Positions 15,644 to 25,367 of a DNA stretch of 38,644 bases are shown in pieces. The translations under genes and the position numbers were made by a program. This stretch comes from Pseudomonas caricapapayae (GTDB taxonomy: Bacteria > Pseudomonadota > Gammaproteobacteria > Pseudomonadales > Pseudomonadaceae), in contig NZ_LJPW01000131.1 in assembly GCF_001400735.1 (NCBI RefSeq), forward strand, positions 1-38,644, given 5' to 3'. A model generated the notes under the pieces. That model had not been told where the DNA came from. It searched no databases and saw nothing but the letters and a program-made list of their open reading frames with translations. Within the stretch, counting starts at the first letter, position 1. Each line of letters begins with the position of its first letter.

Positions 15644-15670
15644 AAGGCGGCTTCCGAAGGAAACCGCCTC
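15644..15670 (-). terminator. Intrinsic terminator of ppsA
   Basis: On the minus strand a GC-rich stem (AGGCGG/CCGCCT, continuing into TTCC/GGAA after a one-base bulge or mismatch) closes on a C(TTCG)G tetraloop and is followed by six T residues. It lies about 65 bases past the ppsA stop. Confidence 0.88.
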
Positions 15671-15734
15671 TTTCAAACACCTGAACCACATGACGGCTCA
15701 GGCTTTCTTCGCGTCACATGAGCGCGACGTCACA

Positions 15735-18110
15735 TCAGACCGGTGCCTGCGCCTCGGCGAGGAAGAACCAGGTCTCCAGCACCGAATCAGGATTGAGCGA
15801 TACGCTCTCGATACCCTGATCCATCAGCCAGCGCGCCAGATCCGGATGATCGGAAGGGCCTTGTCCGCAGATGCCGATGTACTTGCCAGCCTTGTTGCAC
15901 GCCTGAATGGCATTGGACAGCAGCTTCTTGACCGCCGGGTTACGCTCGTCGAACAGGTGAGCGATGACGCCGGAATCGCGATCAAGCCCCAGCGTAAGCT
16001 GGGTCAGGTCGTTGGAACCGATGGAGAAACCGTCGAAATACTCAAGAAACTCTTCGGCCAGAATCGCGTTGGACGGCAACTCGCACATCATGATGATGCG
16101 CAGGCCGTTTTCGCCACGCTTCAGGCCATTGGCGGCCAACAGATCGATCACCTGGCTCGCTTCACCCAACGTGCGCACGAACGGCACCATGATCTCGACA
16201 TTGGTCAGGCCCATTTCTTCACGCACACGCTTGAGCGCACGGCATTCCAGCTCGAAACAGTCGCGGAAGTTCTCGCTGATATAACGGGACGCACCCCGGA
16301 AGCCCAGCATCGGGTTCTCTTCTTCCGGCTCGTACAGCTTGCCGCCGATCAGGTTGGCGTACTCGTTGGACTTGAAGTCCGAAAGGCGCACGATAACTTT
16401 TTTCGGGGTGAACGCGGCGGCCAGGGTACTGATGCCTTCGACCAGTTTCTCGACGTAGAACCCCACCGGATCGTCGTAACCAGCGATGCGCTTGTCGACG
16501 CTCTCCTTGATCTCGGGTGGCAGCAGGGAGTAGTTGAGCAGCGCCTTGGGGTGCACGCCGATCATGCGGTTGATGATGAACTCCAATCGCGCCAGACCGA
16601 CACCGGCATTGGGCAATTGGGCGAAATCGAACGCACGGTCCGGGTTGCCGACGTTCATCATGATCTTGAACGGCAGTTCTGGCATCGCATCGACCGAGTT
16701 GGTCTTGATGTCAAAGCCCAGTTCGCCTTCGAAAATGTAACCGGTGTCGCCCTCGGCGCAGGAAACCGTTACGCCCTGGCCGTCCTGCAGGGTCTGAGTG
16801 GCATTGCCGCAGCCGACGACTGCCGGAATGCCCAGCTCGCGCGCGATGATCGCGGCGTGACAGGTACGCCCGCCACGGTTGGTGACAATTGCGCTGGCGC
16901 GCTTCATCACCGGCTCCCAGTCCGGGTCGGTCATGTCCGACACCAGCACGTCACCGGGCTGGACCTTGTCCATCTCCGACACATCCTTGATGATCCGCAC
17001 CTTGCCCGCGCCGATGCGCTGGCCGATGGCACGGCCTTCGACCAGCACCTTGCCTGTCTCCTTGAGCAGATAGCGCTCCATGACGTTCGCCGAAGCACGG
17101 CTCTTCACGGTTTCGGGTCGCGCCTGGACGATATACAGCTTGCCATCGTCACCGTCCTTGGCCCATTCGATGTCCATCGGGCACTTGTAGTGCTTCTCGA
17201 TGATCATCGCCTGCCTGGCCAGTTCGGCGACTTCGGCATCGGTCAGACAGAAACGCGCACGCTCAGCCGGCTCTACGTCGATTACCTTGACCGATCGACC
17301 GGCCTTGGCCTCATCGCCGTAAATCATCTTGATGGCTTTGCTGCCGAGGTTGCGGCGCAGGATCGCCGGACGACCGGCAGCCAGCGTGTCTTTATGCACG
17401 TAGAACTCGTCAGGGTTGACAGCGCCCTGCACAACCGTCTCGCCCAGGCCATAGGCTCCGGTAATGAACACCACATCGCGGAAACCGGATTCGGTATCCA
17501 GGGTAAACATGACGCCTGCAGTGCCGGTTTCGGAGCGCACCATACGCTGCACACCCGCCGACAGCGCGACCAGCTTGTGATCGAAGCCCTGATGCACGCG
17601 GTAGGAGATTGCCCGGTCGTTGAACAGCGAAGCGAAGACTTCCTTGGCAGCGCGGATAACGTTCTCGACGCCACGAATGTTGAGGAAGGTCTCCTGCTGA
17701 CCGGCAAAAGAAGCATCCGGCAGGTCTTCGGCGGTCGCGGAAGAGCGTACCGCCACGGCCAGGTTCGGATTACCGGCCGACAGCTCGGCGAACGCCGTGC
17801 GAATCTGCGCATTGAGCTGCTCGGGGAACTCGGCCTCCATGATCCACTGGCGAATCTGCGCACCCGTTTTGGCCAGCGCGTTGACGTCATCGACATCGAG
17901 CGCGTCCAGCGCTGCATGGATCTGATCGTTCAGCCCGCTGAGCTCAAGGAAATCACGGTAAGCCTGGGCCGTAGTCGCGAAGCCGCCGGGCACCGAGACA
18001 CCAGCACCTGCAAGGTTGCTGATCATCTCGCCGAGGGACGAGTTTTTGCCCCCCACGTGCTCTACATCATGGACGCCGAGCTTATCGAGGGAAACTACGT
18101 ACTCTACCAA
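15735..18110 (-). CDS. ppsA: Phosphoenolpyruvate synthase
   Basis: Converts pyruvate, ATP and water to PEP, AMP and phosphate: the gluconeogenic entry from pyruvate. The protein is 791 residues, equal to the P. aeruginosa enzyme. The N-terminal ATP-grasp-like domain has VGGKNSSLGEMI and AVRSSATAEDLPDASFAGQQ. The mobile phosphohistidine domain has GGRTCHAAIIARELGIPAVVG, with the catalytic histidine after TC. The C-terminal TIM barrel has GSNDLTQLTLGLDRDS and a final CGQGPSDHP. The start is a TTG (LVEYVVSLDKLG) with GGAG 8 bases before it; the longer open frame extends into the divergent promoter region. The threonine before the catalytic histidine is the expected target of the PpsR kinase encoded divergently. 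Confidence 0.97.
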   Translation of the reverse strand: MVEYVVSLDKLGVHDVEHVGGKNSSLGEMISNLAGAGVSVPGGFATTAQAYRDFLELSGLNDQIHAALDALDVDDVNALAKTGAQIRQWIMEAEFPEQLNAQIRTAFAELSAGNPNLAVAVRSSATAEDLPDASFAGQQETFLNIRGVENVIRAAKEVFASLFNDRAISYRVHQGFDHKLVALSAGVQRMVRSETGTAGVMFTLDTESGFRDVVFITGAYGLGETVVQGAVNPDEFYVHKDTLAAGRPAILRRNLGSKAIKMIYGDEAKAGRSVKVIDVEPAERARFCLTDAEVAELARQAMIIEKHYKCPMDIEWAKDGDDGKLYIVQARPETVKSRASANVMERYLLKETGKVLVEGRAIGQRIGAGKVRIIKDVSEMDKVQPGDVLVSDMTDPDWEPVMKRASAIVTNRGGRTCHAAIIARELGIPAVVGCGNATQTLQDGQGVTVSCAEGDTGYIFEGELGFDIKTNSVDAMPELPFKIMMNVGNPDRAFDFAQLPNAGVGLARLEFIINRMIGVHPKALLNYSLLPPEIKESVDKRIAGYDDPVGFYVEKLVEGISTLAAAFTPKKVIVRLSDFKSNEYANLIGGKLYEPEEENPMLGFRGASRYISENFRDCFELECRALKRVREEMGLTNVEIMVPFVRTLGEASQVIDLLAANGLKRGENGLRIIMMCELPSNAILAEEFLEYFDGFSIGSNDLTQLTLGLDRDSGVIAHLFDERNPAVKKLLSNAIQACNKAGKYIGICGQGPSDHPDLARWLMDQGIESVSLNPDSVLETWFFLAEAQAPV

Positions 18111-18316
18111 GGTGATCTCTCCACTAACTGTGTTTGTTGTTGGGAAAAGCTCATTCACCCGGGCCACCTGTTCAGTGACCTCAGGCGTGTCTGGCCGGGC
18201 GCAGGCCAAGGCCTTCAAACCGGACCTTCAAAAAAGATGCACCTGCAGGCCCTCAGGACAGGCAGGCACGCCTATGATAGCCAGAATTCGTCAACTGCTT
18301 AAGGCCTGGGTCAAAA

Positions 18317-19135
18317 ATGAAACGATCTGCTTTCTTCATCTCGGACGGCACCGGTATCACCGCCGAAACCCTGGGCCAGAGCCTGTTGGCACAATTTGAA
18401 AACATTACCTTCAACAAGTTCACCAGGCCCTATATCGACAGCGTCGAGAAAGCGCGGGCGATGGTACAACAAATCAATAATGCCGCCGACAAGGACGATG
18501 TGCGGCCGATCATCTTCGACACGATCGTCAATCAGGACATCCGCGAGATTCTGGCGACGTCCAACGGCTTCATGATCGATATCTTTTCGACCTTCCTTGC
18601 CCCGCTGGAGCAAGAGCTTAGTTCACACTCCTCCTATTCGGTGGGCAAATCGCATTCCATCGGGCACAACTCCAATTACATGGAGCGCATCGAAGCAGTC
18701 AACTTTGCGCTCGACAATGACGATGGCGCACGGACGCATTATTACGACAAGGCCGACATCATCCTGGTAGGCGTATCGCGCTGCGGCAAGACCCCGACCT
18801 GCCTGTACATGGCCATGCAGTTCGGTATCCGCGCCGCCAACTACCCGCTGACCGAAGATGACATGGAGCGTCTGCAACTGCCTGCGGCGCTCAAGGAGCA
18901 TCGCAGCAAGCTGTTCGGCCTGACCATCGACCCTGACCGACTGACTGCAATTCGCCACGAGCGCAAGCCCAACAGCCGGTATTCCAGCTACGCGCAGTGT
19001 GAGTTCGAAGTGCGCGAAGTGGAGAGCCTGTTTCGTCGTGAAAACATTCCCCACATCAATTCCACACATTTTTCGGTGGAAGAGATCTCCGCCAAGGTGC
19101 TGGTGGAAAAAGGCGTGGAGCGACGTTTCAAATAG
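18317..19135 (+). CDS. ppsR: PEP synthase regulatory protein (kinase/pyrophosphorylase, DUF299)
   Basis: Bifunctional enzyme that inactivates PEP synthase by ADP-dependent phosphorylation of the threonine next to its catalytic histidine, and reactivates it by phosphate-dependent dephosphorylation. The 272-residue protein begins MKRSAFFISDGTGITAE, typical of the family, and has the P-loop-like GVSRCGKT at residues 152-159. It is divergent from ppsA with 206 bases between the start codons, so the pair can share a control region. Confidence 0.95.
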   Translation: MKRSAFFISDGTGITAETLGQSLLAQFENITFNKFTRPYIDSVEKARAMVQQINNAADKDDVRPIIFDTIVNQDIREILATSNGFMIDIFSTFLAPLEQELSSHSSYSVGKSHSIGHNSNYMERIEAVNFALDNDDGARTHYYDKADIILVGVSRCGKTPTCLYMAMQFGIRAANYPLTEDDMERLQLPAALKEHRSKLFGLTIDPDRLTAIRHERKPNSRYSSYAQCEFEVREVESLFRRENIPHINSTHFSVEEISAKVLVEKGVERRFK

Positions 19136-19137
19136 CC

Positions 19138-19171
19138 GCTGAAAGCGCCCGCCTCAGCTGATTCTTTCAGC
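19138..19171. terminator. Possible weak terminator hairpin between ppsR and prpF
   Basis: GCTGAAAG (19138-19145) can pair with CTTTCAGC (19164-19171) across an 18-base loop in the 53-base gap between two convergent genes. No long T-run follows on either strand, so termination here is only plausible. Confidence 0.3.
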
Positions 19172-19188
19172 CGACTGTTGCAATCGTT

Positions 19189-20370
19189 TTACTGCGGCAC
19201 GCGCACCCAGCCCTCCATCAGCACCCTGGCGCTACGGCTCATGAGTGCTTTGACGACCGTCCAGTCTCCCCCCTGCTGAACGGCCTCGGCGCCAACCCGC
19301 AATGTCCCCGAGGGATGGCCAAAGCGCACCGCGCTGCGCGCCTGCCCGCCCGCCGCCAGATTGACCAGCGTACCAGGAATGGCAGCAGCAGTGCCGATGG
19401 CGACCGCAGCCGTGCCCATCATCGCGTGGTGCAGCTTGCCCATCGACACGGCACGCACCAGCAGATCGATATCCTTTGCCGCAACAGGTTTGCCACTCGA
19501 TGAAAGGTACTCGGCTGGCGCGGCGACGAAGGCCACCTTGGGCGTGTGCTGGCGTGTGGCAGCTTCATCAATGCTGCGAATCAGGCCCATGCGCACGGCA
19601 CCGTGGGCGCGGATTGCCTCCAGGCGGGCCAGTGCCTGTGGGTCGCCATTGATGTCGCCCTGCAATTCCGTGCCGCGGTAGCCAATGTCGGCAGCGTTGA
19701 CGAAAATCGTCGGAATGCCGGCGTTGATCAGGGTCGCCTTCAAGGTGCCGATGCCCGGTACTTCAAGGTCGTCCACCACATGGCCAGTGGGGAACATGGA
19801 ACCACCTGCGCCTTCTTCATCCGCTGCGGGATCAAGAAACTCAAGTTGCACCTCTGCTGCTGGAAAGGTCACGCCATCCAGCTCGAAATCGCCGGTTTCC
19901 TGCACCTCGCCGTGGCTGATCGGCACATGGGCAACGATGGTTTTGCCGATATTGGCCTGCCAGATACGCACAATCGCAATACCGTCCTGCGGAACACGGC
20001 TGACATCGAGCAGGCCACTGAGAATCGCGAACGGCCCTACGGCCGCCGACAGATTGCCGCAGTTACCGCTCCAGTCGATAAAGGGTTTGTCGATCGACAC
20101 TTGTCCAAACAGGTAATCGACATCGTGATCAGTCCGGCTACTGCGCGACACGATCACGCTCTTGCTGGTACTCGACGTTGCCCCGCCCATGCCGTCGATC
20201 TGCTTTTCGTATGGGTCGGGGCTGCCGATGACCCGCAACAGCAGCGCATCCCGCCCCGCGCCCGGAACCTGTGCAGCTTCGGGCAGGTCCGTCAGCCTGA
20301 AAAATACACCCTTGCTGGTGCCGCCACGCATGTAGGTGGCCGGGATGCGGAGCTGCGGTGAATGAGCCAT
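19189..20370 (-). CDS. prpF: 2-methylaconitate cis-trans isomerase PrpF
   Basis: Isomerises the 2-methylaconitate made by AcnD into the cis form needed for hydration to 2-methylisocitrate; it has a diaminopimelate-epimerase-like fold. The protein is 393 residues. Visible family segments are PATYMRGGTSKGVFF at the N-terminus, the substrate-site DWSGNCGNLSAAVGPFA with the conserved cysteine near residue 107, and MGKLHHAMMGTAAVA. It is last in the operon, 182 bases after acnD, with palindromic repeats in that gap. No prpD follows; ppsR runs toward it instead. Confidence 0.95.
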   Translation of the reverse strand: MAHSPQLRIPATYMRGGTSKGVFFRLTDLPEAAQVPGAGRDALLLRVIGSPDPYEKQIDGMGGATSSTSKSVIVSRSSRTDHDVDYLFGQVSIDKPFIDWSGNCGNLSAAVGPFAILSGLLDVSRVPQDGIAIVRIWQANIGKTIVAHVPISHGEVQETGDFELDGVTFPAAEVQLEFLDPAADEEGAGGSMFPTGHVVDDLEVPGIGTLKATLINAGIPTIFVNAADIGYRGTELQGDINGDPQALARLEAIRAHGAVRMGLIRSIDEAATRQHTPKVAFVAAPAEYLSSSGKPVAAKDIDLLVRAVSMGKLHHAMMGTAAVAIGTAAAIPGTLVNLAAGGQARSAVRFGHPSGTLRVGAEAVQQGGDWTVVKALMSRSARVLMEGWVRVPQ

Positions 20371-20390
20371 GAATTGGTTGTCCTGTTCGA

Positions 20391-20545
20391 TGAGCGCGCC
20401 GAGCGCTCAAAATCGGACGCAGAGCGTCCAGAAGTGTTTTTCCGCACGCTTATCGTGCCTCACGCAACGTGGGAAAGACTTGCGTGACGCTCCGCATCCC
20501 GGATCTGAGCCGCGCCGCACATTCAAGAGCGGACGCTGCGCGTGA
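20391..20545. repeat. Cluster of short palindromic repeats between acnD and prpF
   Basis: At least three hairpin-forming units are packed here: GGACGC-AGA-GCGTCC (20415-20429), GCACG-CTTAT-CGTGC (20444-20458) and TCACGCAA...TTGCGTGA (20460-20467, 20480-20487). A further CGGACGCTGCGCGTGAG-type unit lies near 20531. The wording resembles intergenic repeats scattered through P. syringae-group genomes. They may stabilise or attenuate the mRNA between acnD and prpF. The family name could not be checked. Confidence 0.55.
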
Positions 20546-20552
20546 GTAACGA

Positions 20553-23144
20553 TCAAGCCACAGTCGTAGCCTCAAGAAAATCCTGAGCAAAACGCTGCAA
20601 TACGCCGCCGGCCTCATAAATAGAGAGCTCTTCGGCGGTGTCCAGGCGGCACGTCACCGGCACCTCGACACGCTCGCCGTTACGGCGCCGAATGACCAGC
20701 GTCAGTGTCGCGCGAGGCGTCCGCTGACCGATCACATCGAAGGTTTCACTGCCGTCTATGCCCAGAGTCAGGCGACTGGTGCCCGCCTTGAACTCCAGCG
20801 GCAGTACGCCCATGCCAACCAGATTGGTGCGATGGATGCGCTCGAAACCTTCTGCGGCAATCGCTTCGACGCCCGCCAGCCTGACGCCTTTGGCCGCCCA
20901 ATCGCGGGACGAGCCCTGTCCATAGTCGGCACCGGCAATGATGATCAGCGGTTGCTTGCGGGCCATGTAGGTTTCGATGGCTTCCCACATGCGCGTGACC
21001 ACACCTTCGGGCTCGACACGGGTCAGCGAGCCTTTGCTGACCTTGCCGTCGATCACAGCCATCTCGTTGACCAGTTGCGGGTTGGCAAAGGTTGCGCGCT
21101 GGGCCGTCAGGTGGTCGCCCCGATGGGTTGCGTAGGAATTGAAGTCTTCCTCCGGCAGGCCCATTTTCGCCAGGTACTCACCCGCCGCGCTGTCAAGCAT
21201 GATCGCGTTGGACGGTGACAGATGATCGGTGGTGATATTGTCCGGCAGTACTGCCAGTGCGCGCATTCCCTTGAGCGTGCGCTCCCCGGCCAGCGCGCCT
21301 TCCCAGTAAGGCGGGCGGCGGATATAGGTGCTCATCGGTCGCCAGTCATACAGCGGCTCGACTTTCGGCCCGGTGTGCTCTTCGATAGCGAACATCGGAA
21401 TATAGACCTGGCGGAACTGCTCCGGCTTGACTGACGCTTGCACCACGGCGTCAATTTCTTCGTCGCTTGGCCAGATATCCTTGAGGCGAATCTCCTTGCC
21501 ATCGGCGATCCCCAACACATCGTTTTCAATATCGAAACGAATGGTGCCGGCGATCGCATAGGCCACCACCAGGGGCGGCGAGGCCAGAAAGGCCTGTTTG
21601 GCGTAAGGGTGGATACGCCCGTCAAAGTTGCGGTTTCCGGACAGCACCGCGGTGGCATACAGATCACGGTCGATGATTTCCTGCTGGATCAGCGGGTCGA
21701 GTGCACCCGACATACCGTTACAGGTGGTACAGGCAAACGCCACAACGCCAAAGCCCAGTTGCTCCAGCTCGGACGTCAGCCCTGCGGCATCCAGGTACAG
21801 TGCCACGGTTTTCGAGCCTGGTGCCAGCGACGACTTCACCCACGGTTTGCGCAGCAGCCCCAGGCGATTGGCGTTGCGTGCCAGCAGACCTGCGGAAATC
21901 ACGTTGCGCGGGTTACTGGTGTTGGTACAACTGGTAATCGCCGCAATGATTACCGCACCATCCGGCATCTGCCCCGGCACTTCCTGCCACTGACCGGCAA
22001 TACCTCTGGCTGCGAGGTCCGCAGTGGCGACCCGTGCATGGGGGTTGGACGGCCCGGCCATGTTGCGCACCACGCTGGACAGATCGAAACTCAATACACG
22101 CTCGTATTCCACCTCCGCCAGGCTGTCCGACCAAAGACCGGTATGCCGGGCATACAGCTCGACCAGTTTGACTTGCTCGTCTTCACGCCCTGTCAGACGC
22201 AGATAGTCGATGGTTTGCGAATCGATGGAAAACATGGCTGCTGTCGCGCCGTATTCCGGTGCCATGTTGGAGATCGTCGCCCGATCACCAAGGGTCAGAC
22301 TCGACGCACCTGCGCCGTAGAACTCCAGGTAAGCGCCGACGACTTTCTGCTGGCGCAAATATTCGGTCAGCGCCAGCACCACATCGGTGGCGGTGATGCC
22401 CGGCTGACGCCGCCCGGTCAGCTCGACGCCGATGATGTCCGGCAGCCGCATCCAGGAAGCGCGCCCCAGCATGACGTTTTCGGCTTCAAGGCCACCGACA
22501 CCAATGGCGATCACGCCCAGTGCGTCGACATGCGGCGTATGGCTGTCGGTGCCGACCAGTGTGTCGGGAAACGCTACGCCATCGAGCACCTGCACCACCG
22601 GCGACATTTTCTCCAGATTGATCTGATGCATGATGCCGTTGCCCGGCGGGATCACTTCAACGTTCTTGAATGCCCGCATGGTCCAGTCAATGAAGTGAAA
22701 ACGGTCTTCATTGCGGCGGTCTTCGATGGCTCGGTTCTTTTCGAACGCCTGAGGGTCATTGCCACCCGCTTCCACAGCCAGCGAATGATCGACAATCAGC
22801 TGCACCGGCACCACCGGATTGACCAGCGCGGGATCACCGCCCTGCGAAGCGATCGCGTCGCGCAGACCGGCCAGGTCGACCAGTGCGGTCTGCCCCAGAA
22901 TGTCGTGGCAGACCACGCGCGCCGGGAACCACGGGAAATCCAGATCACGCTTGCGCTCGATGAGCTGCATCAGCGAGGCATTCAAGGTCGCAGGATGGCA
23001 ACGGCGTACGAGGTTCTCGGCCAGCACCCGCGACGTATAAGGCAGCGCGGCGTAAGCGCCTGGCTTGAGCGCCTCGACAGCCGCGTGAGCATCAAAATAA
23101 TCCAGTCGGGTGCCGGGGAGCGGTTTGCGAAATTCACTGTTCAT
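20553..23144 (-). CDS. acnD: 2-methylcitrate dehydratase, Fe/S-dependent AcnD
   Basis: Aconitase-family enzyme that dehydrates 2-methylcitrate to 2-methylaconitate in the methylcitrate cycle. The 863-residue protein has the three [4Fe-4S] cysteines in AITSCTNTSNPRNV and ACTTCNGMSG, and the swivel-domain segments GADYGQGSSRDWAAKG and GMGVLPLEF. Length and the pairing with prpF separate it from housekeeping AcnA. Its product needs PrpF before hydration. The start MNSEFRKPLPGTRLDYFD lies 69 bases after prpC. Confidence 0.96.
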   Translation of the reverse strand: MNSEFRKPLPGTRLDYFDAHAAVEALKPGAYAALPYTSRVLAENLVRRCHPATLNASLMQLIERKRDLDFPWFPARVVCHDILGQTALVDLAGLRDAIASQGGDPALVNPVVPVQLIVDHSLAVEAGGNDPQAFEKNRAIEDRRNEDRFHFIDWTMRAFKNVEVIPPGNGIMHQINLEKMSPVVQVLDGVAFPDTLVGTDSHTPHVDALGVIAIGVGGLEAENVMLGRASWMRLPDIIGVELTGRRQPGITATDVVLALTEYLRQQKVVGAYLEFYGAGASSLTLGDRATISNMAPEYGATAAMFSIDSQTIDYLRLTGREDEQVKLVELYARHTGLWSDSLAEVEYERVLSFDLSSVVRNMAGPSNPHARVATADLAARGIAGQWQEVPGQMPDGAVIIAAITSCTNTSNPRNVISAGLLARNANRLGLLRKPWVKSSLAPGSKTVALYLDAAGLTSELEQLGFGVVAFACTTCNGMSGALDPLIQQEIIDRDLYATAVLSGNRNFDGRIHPYAKQAFLASPPLVVAYAIAGTIRFDIENDVLGIADGKEIRLKDIWPSDEEIDAVVQASVKPEQFRQVYIPMFAIEEHTGPKVEPLYDWRPMSTYIRRPPYWEGALAGERTLKGMRALAVLPDNITTDHLSPSNAIMLDSAAGEYLAKMGLPEEDFNSYATHRGDHLTAQRATFANPQLVNEMAVIDGKVSKGSLTRVEPEGVVTRMWEAIETYMARKQPLIIIAGADYGQGSSRDWAAKGVRLAGVEAIAAEGFERIHRTNLVGMGVLPLEFKAGTSRLTLGIDGSETFDVIGQRTPRATLTLVIRRRNGERVEVPVTCRLDTAEELSIYEAGGVLQRFAQDFLEATTVA

Positions 23145-23213
23145 TGCGGGACTCGATCACGGAATGTTCGGAATACGGGTGGGGAGCTCGTTGGCGGCTC
23201 CCCTGCCCTCTTT

Positions 23214-24341
23214 TCAGCGCTGTTCGATGGGCACGAACGCGCGCTGTTCGACGCCGGTGTATTCAGCGCTCGGACGAATGATGCGATTGTTGGCGCGCTG
23301 TTCGAAGACGTGAGCGGCCCAGCCCGTCAGGCGTGAGCAGACGAAGATCGGAGTAAACAGCTTGGTCGGGATGCCCATGAAGTGGTACGCCGAGGCATGG
23401 TAGAAATCGGCGTTGGGGAATAGCTTCTTCTGCTCCCACATGACCTTGTCGATGGCTTGCGAGACAGGGAACAGCACGCTGTCGCCCACCTCGTCGGCAA
23501 GTTTCTTCGACCAGCCCTTGATGACCTCGTTGCGCGGGTCGGACTCCTTGTAGATCGCATGGCCGAAGCCCATGATCTTTTCCTTGCGCTCCAGCATCCC
23601 CAGCGTGCCCCGAGTGGCCTCCTCAGCCGACGCGAAGCGCTGAATCATCTCCATCGCGGCCTCATTGGCACCACCATGCAGCGGGCCTCGCAAGGTACCG
23701 ATGGCTGCCGTGACGCAGGAATACAGGTCCGACAGGGTCGATGCGCAGACACGGGCGGTGAAGGTCGACGCATTGAATTCGTGCTCGGCGTAGAGGATCA
23801 GCGAGACATCCATCACCTTGCGGTGCAGTTCGCTGGGGGCCTTGTCGAGCAGCAGGTGCAGGAAATGCCCGCCGATGGAGTCTTCAGCCGTAGTACAGTC
23901 GATACGCTTGCCATCGTGACTGAAGCGATACCAGTAGCACATGATCGCCGGGAACGCTGCCAGCAGACGGTCGGTGGCGTCGCGCTGCTGATCGAAGCTA
24001 CGTTCGGGCTCCAGCGTGCCGAGCATTGATGCACCGGTGCGCATGACGTCCATCGGGTGAGTGTCGGCGGGAATACGCTCCAGCACTTCCTTCAAGGCCT
24101 GGGGCAGATCACGCAGACTCTTGAGTTTGTCCATATAGGCAGACAATTCGGCCTGACTGGGCAGTTCGCCATAAAGCAGCAGATAGGCAACTTCTTCAAA
24201 GCGAGCCTCGGCGGCCAGATCACGCACGTCATAGCCGCGATAGGTCAGCCCGGCCCCGGCCATGCCCACGGTGGACAACGCCGTCTGCCCGGCAACCTGT
24301 CCGCGCAACCCGGCACCACTCAATACTTTTGCTTCAGCCAT
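23214..24341 (-). CDS. prpC: 2-methylcitrate synthase
   Basis: Condenses propionyl-CoA with oxaloacetate to 2-methylcitrate. It is a 375-residue citrate-synthase-family protein with the catalytic histidines in GPLHGGANE and MGFGHAIYK and the aspartate in NADFYHASAY. The ATG at 24341 (MAEAKVLSG) follows GGAG by 6 bases and is preferred to a start four codons upstream. It sits between prpB and acnD in the operon. Confidence 0.97.
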   Translation of the reverse strand: MAEAKVLSGAGLRGQVAGQTALSTVGMAGAGLTYRGYDVRDLAAEARFEEVAYLLLYGELPSQAELSAYMDKLKSLRDLPQALKEVLERIPADTHPMDVMRTGASMLGTLEPERSFDQQRDATDRLLAAFPAIMCYWYRFSHDGKRIDCTTAEDSIGGHFLHLLLDKAPSELHRKVMDVSLILYAEHEFNASTFTARVCASTLSDLYSCVTAAIGTLRGPLHGGANEAAMEMIQRFASAEEATRGTLGMLERKEKIMGFGHAIYKESDPRNEVIKGWSKKLADEVGDSVLFPVSQAIDKVMWEQKKLFPNADFYHASAYHFMGIPTKLFTPIFVCSRLTGWAAHVFEQRANNRIIRPSAEYTGVEQRAFVPIEQR

Positions 24342-24473
24342 GGTTTTCTCCAATTTTGTTTTTTGGTGTTGGACTGACTCTGGCTATCGTGCCAACGCCT
24401 GAGCGCTCATCGGTGTACGCAAGCCCGCTTTATGATTCTGGCGAATGCCGTGGGAGCCCCGTTTCTGCGCCAA

Positions 24474-25367
24474 TCAGCCCTTCTTCTGCGCAAAAAGCGC
24501 GTCCAGCTTCTGCTCGAACGTGTGGTAATCGATGGCCTCGTACAGTTCCATGCGTGTCTGCATGCTGTCGACGACGCTCTTCTGGCTGCCGTCGCGACGA
24601 ATGGCGCCGTAGACATTTTCTGCAGCCTTGTTCATGGCCCGGAAGGCAGAAAGCGGGTAAAGCACCAGTGATACGTCGGCCTCACGCAACTCATCGACGG
24701 TAAACAGTGGCGTGGCGCCAAATTCAGTGATGTTGGCCAGGATCGGCACACCCGCGCGGTTGGCAAATTGCTTGTACATTGCCAGCTCAGTGATCGCCTC
24801 AGGGAACACCATGTCTGCACCTGCTTCGATACAGGCGGCAGCGCGTTCCAGCGCAGATTCCAGCCCCTCCACTGCCAGCGCGTCGGTGCGCGCCATGATC
24901 ACGAAACTGTCGTCAGTTCGTGCATCCACGGCAGCCTTGATCCGGTCGACCATTTCCTGCTGCGAAACGATTTCCTTGTTCGGGCGATGTCCGCAGCGCT
25001 TGGCACCCACCTGATCTTCAATGTGAATCGCAGCCGCCCCGGCCTTGATCATCGAACGCACGGTGCGCGCCACATTGAAAGCCGAAGAACCGAAGCCGGT
25101 GTCGACATCTACCAGCAGCGGCAGGTCGCAGACATCGGTGATACGACGCACGTCGATCAGCACATCTTCAAGACCGGTAATTCCCAGGTCCGGAATCCCC
25201 AGCGATCCCGCCGCGACGCCGCCGCCAGACAGGTAAATGGCCTTGAAACCGGCACGTCTGGCGAGCAGCGCATGGTTGGCATTGATTGCGCCGACCACCT
25301 GCAACGGCTGTTCGCTGCCGACTGCATCGCGAAAACGCTGGCCGGGAGTGCTGTTGTTGTCGCTCAT
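24474..25367 (-). CDS. prpB: 2-methylisocitrate lyase
   Basis: Splits 2-methylisocitrate into pyruvate and succinate, the last step of the methylcitrate cycle; the pyruvate can feed the PEP synthase encoded nearby. The 297-residue protein of the isocitrate lyase/PEP mutase family carries the catalytic loop KRCGHRPNKE, the metal-site segment LLVDVDTGFGSS and HIEDQVG. Its ATG overlaps the TGA of the upstream GntR regulator gene (ATGA), so regulator and enzyme are translationally coupled. Confidence 0.97.
   Translation of the reverse strand: MSDNNSTPGQRFRDAVGSEQPLQVVGAINANHALLARRAGFKAIYLSGGGVAAGSLGIPDLGITGLEDVLIDVRRITDVCDLPLLVDVDTGFGSSAFNVARTVRSMIKAGAAAIHIEDQVGAKRCGHRPNKEIVSQQEMVDRIKAAVDARTDDSFVIMARTDALAVEGLESALERAAACIEAGADMVFPEAITELAMYKQFANRAGVPILANITEFGATPLFTVDELREADVSLVLYPLSAFRAMNKAAENVYGAIRRDGSQKSVVDSMQTRMELYEAIDYHTFEQKLDALFAQKKG

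Noticed and set aside
15690..18302. An 870-codon plus-strand open frame opposite ppsA
   Set aside because: PpsA on the minus strand has all catalytic motifs and codon bias; the plus frame is a GC-rich third-position artefact.
21438..23336. A 632-codon plus-strand open frame opposite acnD
   Set aside because: AcnD is unmistakable on the minus strand; the antisense frame lacks family features.
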